A model generated the notes under the pieces. The model was not told where the DNA came from. It searched no databases and worked only from the letters and a program-made list of their open reading frames with translations. A stretch of DNA of 64,000 bases from Marivirga tractuosa DSM 4126. GTDB lineage: Bacteria > Bacteroidota > Bacteroidia > Cytophagales > Cyclobacteriaceae. A program made the translations under genes and the position numbers. The DNA is taken from NCBI RefSeq assembly GCF_000183425.1, contig NC_014759.1:2945001-3009000 (forward strand), read 5' to 3'. Positions 8,491 to 16,355 of this stretch are shown one piece after another (position 1 is the first letter of the stretch; the number at the start of each line of letters is the position of its first letter).

Positions 8491-9402
8491 TTATTGTTGT
8501 TGAGGTCTTTTTTGCTCATAATCAGCAGGTTTGCCTCGTTTCCATCTTTTATGAGTCCAAAGCCATAGATGAGGGCTTTTATATATGTCAGCCTCTAATA
8601 GCCGCATATGTTTTTCGGTAATGTAGCCATAAGGTGTTTCTTTTGGACTATCTGTAATAACCTCCAAGTCAATCTCAAATCTTGAACGACCCATTTTTTT
8701 AACATGTGCGTACACGGGAGCCAGATCAAATTTCTTACTGAATTTTTCGACACCGAAGAATACACCCGTTTCTCTACCCAAAAAATTCATCCAATAAGAG
8801 TTATAAACATTAGCTGGAGACTGATCTGCAGCAAAACCCAAGAGATAATGTTCATCTTGATGAGCAAGAACCTCACGAGTAGCATTGTTTTTTGGAAACA
8901 GATAATTTCCAGGGAAGCGAGTCCTATTGTCCTTCATTAATTTATCCATTACCTTATCTTTCAAAGGCTTATACATTATCAAGACTAAAGGCTGATTTCT
9001 TTCTACCATAAAGTTAAATCCTTGTGCAGCCCACTCCCAATTAGCAAAATGTGGAAGTATCATAGTGATATTTTGCTTTTCGTCCAATAGTTTTTGTACT
9101 GCAGGGTTAGGATTGATTTTATACCTTTTTTTAATAGTGCTTTGAGAAAAACCAAATGCTTTAATGCTCTCAATCAGCAAATCTGAGAAATGGTAATAAA
9201 ATTTATTGGCGATTTTCTGGATCTCCTTTTCTGATTTTTCAGGAAAAGATTTCCTCAAATTGTCCATCACTACTTTGTATCGATAGATCTTAGTTTTTAT
9301 AAATAGAAATCCAATCAGAGTTGATAGGCCGTGATAAAACCAAAATGGAATTTTACTCAACAGCCAAAAAATAGCTTTTAAAAAATAGTATTTAACCTTC
9401 AT
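8491..9402 (-). CDS. Lipid A biosynthesis lauroyl/myristoyl acyltransferase family protein
   Basis: A 303-residue inner membrane enzyme of the LpxL/HtrB family, which adds a secondary acyl chain to lipid A. A hydrophobic N-terminal anchor is seen at residues 8-35 (FWLLSKIPFWF). The catalytic HX4E motif is HFANWE near residue 137, followed by the conserved ADQSPAN stretch near residue 215 and the LWLWTHKRWK motif near the C-terminus that marks Bacteroidota members. The gene starts 3 bases after the stop of the MsbA-like exporter, so the two are surely cotranscribed. This pairing supports a job in making and flipping lipid A. Confidence 0.93.
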   Translation of the reverse strand: MKVKYYFLKAIFWLLSKIPFWFYHGLSTLIGFLFIKTKIYRYKVVMDNLRKSFPEKSEKEIQKIANKFYYHFSDLLIESIKAFGFSQSTIKKRYKINPNPAVQKLLDEKQNITMILPHFANWEWAAQGFNFMVERNQPLVLIMYKPLKDKVMDKLMKDNRTRFPGNYLFPKNNATREVLAHQDEHYLLGFAADQSPANVYNSYWMNFLGRETGVFFGVEKFSKKFDLAPVYAHVKKMGRSRFEIDLEVITDSPKETPYGYITEKHMRLLEADIYKSPHLWLWTHKRWKRGKPADYEQKRPQQQ

Positions 9403-9405
9403 AAT

Positions 9406-11202
9406 TTAGTCTTGTAACTGAAGTTTAACTAGGTTACTATATGTTCCATTTTCGGATTCCAATAGTTCTTGGTGCGTACCTTGTTCAGTGATTTGCCCTT
9501 CATTCAATACAAAGATCTTATCCACTTTACGAATAGTTCCTAATCGATGTGCAATAATAATGGTAGTTCTATCTTTCATCAACTCATCTAAGGCCTGTTG
9601 AACCAAGTTTTCAGATTCAGCATCTAAGGAGGAGGTCGCTTCATCCAAAATTAAGATTTTTGGGTCTTTCAAGATCGCTCGGGCAATGGCTATTCGCTGT
9701 CTTTGTCCTCCAGATAACTTAACGCCCCTTTCACCCACCAAAGTGTCCAATCCTTCAGGAAAATCTTTTATGAACAACCATGCATTAGCTTTTTCTGCAG
9801 CAGCAATAATTTCATCATCGGTAGCTTCAGGCTTTCCATAGGCAATATTTTCACGGATAGAACCTCCAAATAATATAATCTCCTGGGGTACTATGCCTAT
9901 ATTTTGTCTATAGCCAGTAATCGACAAGGAATCAATATTCTGATCATCCACCTTAATTTGACCAGAGTTTAATGGATAAAACCGCATTAGTAATTGAATA
10001 ATTGTAGATTTTCCAGCTCCGCTATGTCCAACAAGTGCTACTTTTTCACCAGCCCCAACAGTTAAATTCAAGCCTTTCAATACTTGAACATCCTTACGAG
10101 AAGGATATGAAAATTGAACATTTTCAAATCGGATTGCTCCTTGTAAATGTATTTTTTCTTTTTCTTCTATTTTAAATTCTTCTTCCTCTTGCAATATTTC
10201 CATCACTCTTTCTGAAGCACCAATTGCTTTTTGAATTTGACCGTATAAATCACCCAGTCCAGCAATTGAGCCACCTATAAAAGTTGTATACAGTACAAAA
10301 CTTAGCAAGTCACCAACGCTCATACTTCCTTCTTGCACTAAGCTGGCACCATACCATAAAACAGCTACTATTCCACCAAACATGGCAAAAATAATGAATG
10401 AGATAAATGCTCCTCTGAAGGTTGCGGACTTCAAAGCTACTTTCACTACTTTGTCAAGTGATTTTCGATATCTCAAAACTTCAGTTAATTCACTGGTAAA
10501 GGCTTTTACAATATTGATGGATTGCAAAGTCTCTTCCACAATAACATTTGCAGAAGCTAACTCTGATTGTGTTTTTTTGGAAAGCTTACGGATAAATCTT
10601 CCAAAAACCATAGCAGCTATTACCAATACTGGAAAGGTTGCAATCATGAAAAGTGCCAACTTAGGGGTGAAATAGAATATGATTGCTGCACCTATAATTA
10701 ATGTAGAGATTTGCCTAATAAATTCCGCTAGTGTTACTGAAAAAGTATCTTGCAGTAAAGAAACATCGGATGTAATTCGGCTAACTAATTCCCCAACGCG
10801 GCTTTTATCATAAAAAGCCATTGGTAAGCTCATTAATTTAGTATAGAGCTTAGCTCTCATGTCAGCCATTGCTCTTTCACTAACTTGAGCAAAAAGATAT
10901 ACTCTGAAAAATGAAAAGAAACTTTGTACTGCTAGAATTCCAATCAGGATAAAAGCCACCGTATTGAGTTCGGTAAAAATGCCAGAGGTTTTTCCCTGCG
11001 CTACATCTACCAACTTTCCCATCACATAAGGAAAACCTAAAAGTGTTGTACTGGATATTAGAAGGAAAAATAATCCAGCTATAAAATACCCTTTGTAGGG
11101 CTTTATAAACTGAAAAACTCCCGTAAGCTTTTTAAAATTTTCTTTATTGAGTGGCTTTTTCTCTTCCTCATTAAGCGGTTCGCTCTTTCTTCTTTTTGCC
11201 AT
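9406..11202 (-). CDS. msbA: MsbA-like ABC exporter (lipid flippase type)
   Basis: This 598-residue protein is a complete half-transporter: a six-helix membrane domain (about residues 35-325) and an ATPase domain with Walker A GHSGAGKST near residue 393, signature LSGGQRQRIAIARAI near residue 497, Walker B ILILDEATSSLD and the switch H in IAHRLG. Length and layout fit MsbA and related multidrug exporters. The gene symbol rests on context: the lipid A acyltransferase gene follows with a 3-base gap, so lipid A-core is the probable substrate, but Bacteroidota carry several close paralogues (one is at the left edge of this window). The promoter region upstream abuts a 270-bp palindromic element at 11263-11533. 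Confidence 0.9.
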   Translation of the reverse strand: MAKRRKSEPLNEEEKKPLNKENFKKLTGVFQFIKPYKGYFIAGLFFLLISSTTLLGFPYVMGKLVDVAQGKTSGIFTELNTVAFILIGILAVQSFFSFFRVYLFAQVSERAMADMRAKLYTKLMSLPMAFYDKSRVGELVSRITSDVSLLQDTFSVTLAEFIRQISTLIIGAAIIFYFTPKLALFMIATFPVLVIAAMVFGRFIRKLSKKTQSELASANVIVEETLQSINIVKAFTSELTEVLRYRKSLDKVVKVALKSATFRGAFISFIIFAMFGGIVAVLWYGASLVQEGSMSVGDLLSFVLYTTFIGGSIAGLGDLYGQIQKAIGASERVMEILQEEEEFKIEEKEKIHLQGAIRFENVQFSYPSRKDVQVLKGLNLTVGAGEKVALVGHSGAGKSTIIQLLMRFYPLNSGQIKVDDQNIDSLSITGYRQNIGIVPQEIILFGGSIRENIAYGKPEATDDEIIAAAEKANAWLFIKDFPEGLDTLVGERGVKLSGGQRQRIAIARAILKDPKILILDEATSSLDAESENLVQQALDELMKDRTTIIIAHRLGTIRKVDKIFVLNEGQITEQGTHQELLESENGTYSNLVKLQLQD

Positions 11203-11262
11203 TCTTAAATATTCTCTCTATTGAAATGATTATAACCCCGCAAAGGTACAATAGTTCTTTAA

Positions 11263-11533
11263 TTAGGGCTTGCTTAAAAACAGATTATTTAACAAAAATG
11301 AACTTAATACCTGTCTTGGTAGTGATTATTGAATAATAGTTTTTCAATTAGTGTAATTCTTTTTAAGGAAATAACTAATATTGTTTGTACTAGAAAATCA
11401 AAATTTGATTTTCTAGTACTCTAGCCTCAAGCACCTCATCTACTTCCCGGGCTAAAGCTCGAAGTATACCAATACTCCTTCACTTAGCCCGATTGTATAT
11501 GAGGCACTTGAGACTTTTTAAGCAAGCCCTAAA
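11263..11533. mobile_element. MITE-like palindromic element with 18-bp terminal inverted repeats
   Basis: Perfect 18-bp terminal inverted repeats lie at 11263-11280 and 11515-11532 (TTAGGGCTTGCTTAAAAA and its complement). TTAA occurs directly outside both ends (11259-11262 and 11534-11537), as a possible target duplication. Inside is a perfect 16-bp-arm palindrome (11387-11402 with 11404-11419) and a second hairpin with arms 11426-11439 and 11499-11512 matching at 12 of 14 positions, enclosing another short inverted repeat. No protein is encoded. The right end abuts the stop codon of dsbD, which uses the TTAA. I read it as a non-autonomous mobile element or large REP-type palindrome. No transposase is in the window. 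Confidence 0.7.
11387..11419. repeat. Perfect 16-bp-arm palindrome inside the element
   Basis: The arms 11387-11402 and 11404-11419 are exact reverse complements around a single central base (11403). It would form either a cruciform or, if transcribed, a very stable hairpin. Confidence 0.85.
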
Positions 11534-13576
11534 TTAAGGCCTGTTTTTAGCTTCGAACTTTTCTTTTCCTTCATCAAGAAAATCTACAAACTTGCTGATA
11601 CTTCTTTCATAAGCGATTGGCTCAATCAATAATTCACCATTTGTATCCAACAGAACATAATAGGGCTGTGCATTATTGTTAAATCGTGTAATCTGAAAAT
11701 CTGCGTTTTGCTTGCCAATAGATTTCTTTACTTTTCCATCATATTCGCTGGTATACCAATCCTTTTCAGGTAGTTCAGTCTTTTCATCAACATATAAAGC
11801 CAACATCACATAATCGTTTTTCAATCGGCTTAACACTTTTGGATCTGACCAAACTCTGGCTTCCATTTCACGGCAGTTTACGCAACCATGACCGGTGAAA
11901 TCCACGAAAATAGGTTTTCCTTGCTCTTTTGCACAAGCTAAGGCTTGCTCATAATCGAAATAGCCTTTAATTCCATGTGGAAAATGTAGCATATCTCCAT
12001 ATAACGGTTCTTCGCATAATTGATCTTCAGCACTTATGACTCCTGAGCCTCCACTATTTTCTCGAATGAGTGTAGGCAGATCAAAATCATGAGAGCTCAT
12101 AGGCGGAAGATAGCCCGAAAGTGCTTTTAAGGGAGCCCCAAATAATCCTGGAATCATATATAAGACGAAGCTGAAAGTCACTAAGCTCAGCATCAATCTT
12201 CCTACTGATAGTTTTTCAATTGGGCTGTCTCCAGGCAATCTTAATTTCCCTAATAAATAAAGCCCAAGCATTGCAAAAATGACAATCCAAAGCACTAAAT
12301 AGATATCTCTGTCTAAGATCCCCCAATGATAAACCTGATCGGCTATGCTTAAAAATTTCAATCCTAAAGCCAATTCTAAAAATCCTAGCACTACTTTTAC
12401 TGAATTTAGCCATCCACCTGATTTTGGTAAATTATTCAGCCACTCAGGGAAAATAGCAAAAAGTGTAAAAGGGATTGCAAAGGCCAAACTAAAGGCAAAC
12501 ATTCCCATTAGTGGTTTGATCACCATACCGCCAGCGGATTCAACTAAAATACTTCCAACGATTGGGCCAGTACAGCTAAATGACACCAAAACCAAAGTAA
12601 AAGCCATAAAGAAAACGCCTCCCAAACCACCTTTATCAGCTTTAGCATCGACTTTATTGACAAAACTTGAAGGTAAATTGATTTCAAATAAACCTAAAAA
12701 GGAAAGTGCAAAAATGAAGAATACTAAAAAGAAAAATACATTTGGAATCCAATGAGTACTCAGCCAATTGGCAAATTCAGGGCCGTTGATAACCGCAATA
12801 ATGGTTCCTGCAACCACGTAAATAACAATAATTGATAACCCATAAATTACTGCCTGACGAATAGCTCCTGCTCTGTTTTTAGCCTTTCCGGTAAAAAAGG
12901 TAACCGTCATAGGAATCATGGGGAATACACAAGGCGTTAATAGCGCGGCTAAACCGGCTAAAAAAGCCACCACCATAAAACCTAAAAGAGAATACGGGGA
13001 GTTTGAGTCTTTTTGCTGAAGATCAATTAGTTTTTTTTTACCTTCTTTTTCGGATTTATCGCTGGTTGATGCTTTGTCTTTTTGGTCAACTTCTGAAGTG
13101 CCAGCAGATTTAATTTTTTCACCGAAAGCAAAATCATCACTGAAAGGAATACATTTACCATCTACATCTGAACAGACTTGATAGCTATTGCTAGTTTTAA
13201 TTTTAAAGGGAACTTGTTTTATGATTACTTTTTGCTGAAACTCTCCTTTTCCTTTGAAATAAGTGTAGTCTCCTTCCCAAATTTCATCATAGCCTTCGGA
13301 AGGATTGATTGGAATAATGCTATCAACCAATTGATAAGAATCGTCCTTTACGAATTCGAATTCAGTGAGCATTGGTCCCAAATCTGGATCAAAATCCGAT
13401 GAGTATAAATACCAATTTTCATCTATTTCTGCTCGGAAAGATAGCGTAGCCGTATCGCCTACTTCTAAATCTTCTTCTAAAATCGAGCTTTCCCAACTGA
13501 TGGGTTTAATAACTTGAGCAAAAGTGTTTTGCAAAAATAAACCTACTAAAAGTAGACTGTAAACTAAATATCTCAT
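11534..13576 (-). CDS. dsbD: Thiol:disulfide interchange protein DsbD
   Basis: This 680-residue protein passes electrons from cytosolic thioredoxin across the inner membrane to reduce periplasmic disulfides. Domains in order: signal peptide (1-20, ending TFAQ); N-terminal DsbD-alpha domain with the pair in CSDVDGKC near residue 137; a polar linker rich in K, D and S; a CcdA-like membrane domain of about eight helices with its two reactive cysteines in LTPCVFPM and SFSCTGPIV; and a C-terminal thioredoxin domain with active site CVNC near residue 567. All six redox cysteines are therefore present. The stop codon lies at the edge of the palindromic element. A TATCTTCG box at 13617-13624 is a likely -7 element. 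Confidence 0.95.
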   Translation of the reverse strand: MRYLVYSLLLVGLFLQNTFAQVIKPISWESSILEEDLEVGDTATLSFRAEIDENWYLYSSDFDPDLGPMLTEFEFVKDDSYQLVDSIIPINPSEGYDEIWEGDYTYFKGKGEFQQKVIIKQVPFKIKTSNSYQVCSDVDGKCIPFSDDFAFGEKIKSAGTSEVDQKDKASTSDKSEKEGKKKLIDLQQKDSNSPYSLLGFMVVAFLAGLAALLTPCVFPMIPMTVTFFTGKAKNRAGAIRQAVIYGLSIIVIYVVAGTIIAVINGPEFANWLSTHWIPNVFFFLVFFIFALSFLGLFEINLPSSFVNKVDAKADKGGLGGVFFMAFTLVLVSFSCTGPIVGSILVESAGGMVIKPLMGMFAFSLAFAIPFTLFAIFPEWLNNLPKSGGWLNSVKVVLGFLELALGLKFLSIADQVYHWGILDRDIYLVLWIVIFAMLGLYLLGKLRLPGDSPIEKLSVGRLMLSLVTFSFVLYMIPGLFGAPLKALSGYLPPMSSHDFDLPTLIRENSGGSGVISAEDQLCEEPLYGDMLHFPHGIKGYFDYEQALACAKEQGKPIFVDFTGHGCVNCREMEARVWSDPKVLSRLKNDYVMLALYVDEKTELPEKDWYTSEYDGKVKKSIGKQNADFQITRFNNNAQPYYVLLDTNGELLIEPIAYERSISKFVDFLDEGKEKFEAKNRP

Positions 13577-13616
13577 AAACTTTTAATAACGCCTGTTCGT
13601 CTTAAAAACTAAAACA

Positions 13617-13645
13617 CGAAGATAGTTAAATTTTGTTGGAACAAA
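13617..13645 (-). promoter_or_regulatory. Probable promoter of dsbD
   Basis: Reading the minus strand, TATCTTCG (13617-13624) resembles the Bacteroidota -7 box TAnnTTTG, with TTTG (13642-13645) upstream at a 17-base spacing, slightly shorter than usual. It would give a leader of about 35 bases. Confidence 0.4.
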
Positions 13646-13658
13646 TGTTACTTATGTC

Positions 13659-13889
13659 ATGCAGGCGATAAAGCAAAAATGGTTATTTTTTTCAATTTTA
13701 GGGTTAATTTTAATAGGTGCAGGTTTAAGCCTGGGTATTGATGCTGGTTTTTACAAGATGCAAAACCCAGAAGGCTGGAATTGGATTTACTATGGAACCT
13801 TTGCCTTGGTGGTATTTAATTCTGGAATTTGCTCTTTTGGGCAGGGTGTTATTTATAAATTAAGGCTTGATGATAGTAAGTCAAAATAA
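13659..13889 (+). CDS. Small two-helix membrane protein, unknown
   Basis: A 76-residue protein with two predicted membrane helices: residues 9-27 (LFFSILGLILIGAGLSLGI) and 42-60 (WIYYGTFALVVFNSGICSFG), separated by a short loop with N, P, E and W residues, and a charged tail ending in SKSK. I do not recognise the family. It is divergent from dsbD by 82 bases and followed by a REP-like repeat. The clean start, sensible topology and lack of a competing frame make it a likely real gene, but no function can be given. Confidence 0.7.
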   Translation: MQAIKQKWLFFSILGLILIGAGLSLGIDAGFYKMQNPEGWNWIYYGTFALVVFNSGICSFGQGVIYKLRLDDSKSK

Positions 13890-13918
13890 ACCTGACAGAT
13901 TTTTAATCGAACTGTAAG

Positions 13919-13981
13919 TGGTTGGTGTGCCACCAACCATGGGTCATACCCTTATACCCCGGTCGGTGGCACACCGACCGG
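13919..13981. repeat. REP-like double hairpin, GGTCGGTG family
   Basis: Two hairpins lie side by side: 13919-13939 (9-bp stem, 3-base loop) and 13959-13981 (10-bp stem CCGGTCGGTG, loop GCA). The cores are related (GGTTGGTG and GGTCGGTG), and the joining bases contain another inverted GGGT/ACCC pair. A third copy occurs at 19074-19096. These look like REP-type extragenic palindromes. Confidence 0.8.
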
Positions 13982-14048
13982 AGATTGTAATTAATAAAAA
14001 ATCAACCTGCAAGATTTAAATTAAGTTAGTAGACTAAAATCTAAAAAA

Positions 14049-14330
14049 ATGAAAGCAATTTGGAACAATCAAGTAGTAGCGGAAAGTGATGACACAATTG
14101 TTATAGAAGGAAATCATTATTTTCCTCCTGAGTCAATCAAAGATGAGTATTTTGAAAAGACAGATTATCATACTGTTTGTCCTTGGAAAGGGACTGCTTC
14201 TTATTACAGCCTAAAAGTGGATGGCAAAGAAAATAAAGATGCCGCATGGTATTATCCTGACACTAAGGAAATGGCCAAGAAATTTGAGAGTTATGTTGCT
14301 TTTTGGAAAGGGGTTGAAGTAATGGAATAG
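14049..14330 (+). CDS. DUF427 domain protein
   Basis: A 93-residue cytosolic protein that fits DUF427 over its whole length: start MKAIWNNQVVAESD, then HYFPPESI near residue 26, the motif HTVCPWKGTASYYSL near residue 42, the AAWYYPDT segment near residue 67, and VAFWKGVEV at the end. The family is a small beta-fold of unknown chemistry found in bacteria and plants. It lies 29 bases before the potassium channel gene in the same direction and may be cotranscribed with it. Confidence 0.88.
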   Translation: MKAIWNNQVVAESDDTIVIEGNHYFPPESIKDEYFEKTDYHTVCPWKGTASYYSLKVDGKENKDAAWYYPDTKEMAKKFESYVAFWKGVEVME

Positions 14331-14359
14331 AATTTATTTCCTTTTAGCTAAATTGAACT

Positions 14360-15367
14360 ATGCAATCGGCCTTAAAGAAACTTCTATATGCTTTTTTAAT
14401 GATAATGACCAGTATATTACTCGGGAGTTTGGGTTATATGCTTATTGAAGGTTATGGCTTCAGAGATGGGGTGTACATGTCTGTTATTACTTTTTCTACA
14501 GTAGGGTTTAAAGAAGTTCAACCTTTAAGTGATCAGGGGAAACTATTTACGGTATTTTATATTATCATAAATTTAGGTTTATTTGCTTATACAGCATCCG
14601 TTATTTCTTCTTACTTATTTGAAGGACGTTTTAAAGAGATTTATAAAACTTATACTGATAAAAAGGCATTGAAAAAATTGAAGAATCATATTATCATTTG
14701 TGGTTTTGGCAAAAATGGAGAGATTGCTGGCACTGGATTGATTAAATCTCAAAAGGAGTTATTGTTTATTGAAAAAAATGCCGATTTAATCAATAGTTAT
14801 AATAATGAAAAAGGATATCAATTTCTGCACGGAGATGCAGTCTTAGAGTCGGTTTTGATGGAGGCCGGAGTTGAAAAAGCAAGTACCATTATTACTACCT
14901 TACCCAGTGACGCAGACAATGTTTTTATAACCTTAACTGCCAAAGAATTAAATCCGCAGATTCAAATTATAGCCAAAGCAACCGAAAGAAATACAGAAAA
15001 GAAACTCAGAAGAGCTGGAGCTGATCATGTGGTGATGCCCGATAGAGTGGGCGGTTCTTATATGGCTTCTTTGGTTACCAGACCAAGTGTAGTGCAGTTT
15101 TTGGAAATACTCAATGGTGATCATGATTCAGAATATTCATTGGAAGAAATTAATCACAATTTGCTAAAGGATAAATTCAAAAATCTTTCATTAGGAGAAA
15201 TGGATGTGAAAAATAAAACTGGCGCAACTGTTCTAGCCTTTAAAGATAAAGAAAAAGGCTTTGTATTTAATCCTAATTCTGAAGTGGTATGTGATGAAGG
15301 CGATGTTATTATTTTATTGGGAGATAAAAAGTCATTAAAGGCTTTTAAAGAGGAGTTTGTCGAATAA
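14360..15367 (+). CDS. Two-helix potassium channel with cytosolic RCK (TrkA-N/TrkA-C) domains
   Basis: This 335-residue protein has the layout of Kch/MthK-type channels: helix 1 (about residues 9-30), pore loop, helix 2 (about 64-88), then a TrkA-N Rossmann domain starting at HIIICGFGKNGEIAG near residue 111 and a TrkA-C domain from about residue 250. The RCK domain binds nucleotides or ions and gates the pore. The selectivity filter reads T47-V48-G49-F50-K51 where the family normally has TVG(Y/F)G, so the last filter glycine is replaced by lysine. The codon is plain AAA in good-quality context. This may be a lineage trait or may alter ion choice. The DUF427 gene lies just upstream. Confidence 0.9.
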   Translation: MQSALKKLLYAFLMIMTSILLGSLGYMLIEGYGFRDGVYMSVITFSTVGFKEVQPLSDQGKLFTVFYIIINLGLFAYTASVISSYLFEGRFKEIYKTYTDKKALKKLKNHIIICGFGKNGEIAGTGLIKSQKELLFIEKNADLINSYNNEKGYQFLHGDAVLESVLMEAGVEKASTIITTLPSDADNVFITLTAKELNPQIQIIAKATERNTEKKLRRAGADHVVMPDRVGGSYMASLVTRPSVVQFLEILNGDHDSEYSLEEINHNLLKDKFKNLSLGEMDVKNKTGATVLAFKDKEKGFVFNPNSEVVCDEGDVIILLGDKKSLKAFKEEFVE

Positions 15368-15493
15368 AAATCTATATGTATATCTCTCCCTAATTCTGAC
15401 ATTCCTCTTCCAACTCTTTCTACTATATTTGTAAATTATTTAATAGATTGGGTTTATCCGATATCTCAATACCCATTACTCAACACCAATAAA

Positions 15494-16321
15494 ATGGAAA
15501 AATTAGTTGTAGACGCATCCAAACCAAAATGGCACATCAATTTGAAAGAATTATGGGCTTATAGGGATTTGTTTTACATATTGGCTTATAGAGATTTGAG
15601 AGTTCGATATGCACAGACATTTCTTGGATTGTTATGGGCATTTATTCAGCCTTTGGCAACTTTATTAATATTTACGGTAGTTTTCGGAAAGGTAGCAGTA
15701 GTGGATACAAGTGGAGTGCCTTACCCTTTATTTGCTGTTTGCGGAATGGCTTCTTGGTCTTATTTTTCATTTGTTTTAAACCAATCGGGAAACTCCATAA
15801 TTGGGGCCCAGGAGATGGTGAAAAAAATCTATTTTCCGAGATTGGTTATTCCTCTTTCAAAGGCGCTAGTAGGCTTTGTTGATTTTGCTATTGCCATGTT
15901 ATTTGTGGTGATCTTAATGATTTATTATGGATTTATTCCATCCGCAAATATTATTTACTTGCCCGTATTTATCATTTTGACCATTATTTCAGCATTAGCA
16001 GTTGGGATTTGGTTAAGTGCATTAACTATCAGATACCGTGATTTCCAACATGTTGTACCTTTCTTAGTACAGTTCGGACTTTATGCCACTCCAGTTGGCT
16101 ATCAAGCAAAAGACGTGATCAAAAGATTACCGGATTGGGGCTCATTCCTTTATTACGCTAACCCAATGGCCGGAATTGTAGAAGGCTTTAGATGGAGCCT
16201 TTTAGGTGGAGATCCTCCAAGTATATTTGCTTACTTCTCTTTTAGCATAGTCATCCTTCTATTCATAACAGGTCTGTTATATTTCAAAAGAGTAGAAAAG
16301 GTGATGGCGGATATTGTTTAG
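15494..16321 (+). CDS. ABC-2 type polysaccharide/O-antigen export permease (Wzm-like)
   Basis: This 275-residue inner membrane protein has six predicted helices and matches the ABC-2 permease family for export of O-antigen, capsule or teichoic-type polymers. Visible marks: RDLRVRYAQTFLGLLWAF near residue 35, IQPLATLLIFTVVFG, the MVKKIYFPRLVIPLS segment near residue 104, and YANPMAGIVEGFRW near residue 218. Length is typical. It needs an ATPase partner (Wzt) to work, usually the next gene, but here the next gene runs the other way and encodes aspartate kinase. The partner must be elsewhere in the genome or outside the window. Confidence 0.9.
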   Translation: MEKLVVDASKPKWHINLKELWAYRDLFYILAYRDLRVRYAQTFLGLLWAFIQPLATLLIFTVVFGKVAVVDTSGVPYPLFAVCGMASWSYFSFVLNQSGNSIIGAQEMVKKIYFPRLVIPLSKALVGFVDFAIAMLFVVILMIYYGFIPSANIIYLPVFIILTIISALAVGIWLSALTIRYRDFQHVVPFLVQFGLYATPVGYQAKDVIKRLPDWGSFLYYANPMAGIVEGFRWSLLGGDPPSIFAYFSFSIVILLFITGLLYFKRVEKVMADIV

Positions 16322-16355
16322 CAATTTATAACCTAAAACTTACCACTTCAAACTC

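Larger units (their letters stand above)
11203..11533. other. Intergenic region almost filled by a palindromic element
   Basis: These 331 bases between the MsbA-like gene and dsbD hold no coding sequence. Nearly all of them (11263-11533) are a palindromic element described separately. Only about 60 bases are left for the exporter's own promoter and leader. Confidence 0.8.

Noticed and set aside
12345..12755. 136-codon plus-strand frame inside dsbD
   Set aside because: It is antisense to the DsbD membrane domain. The product is a low-complexity K/P/S sequence and shows no family marks.
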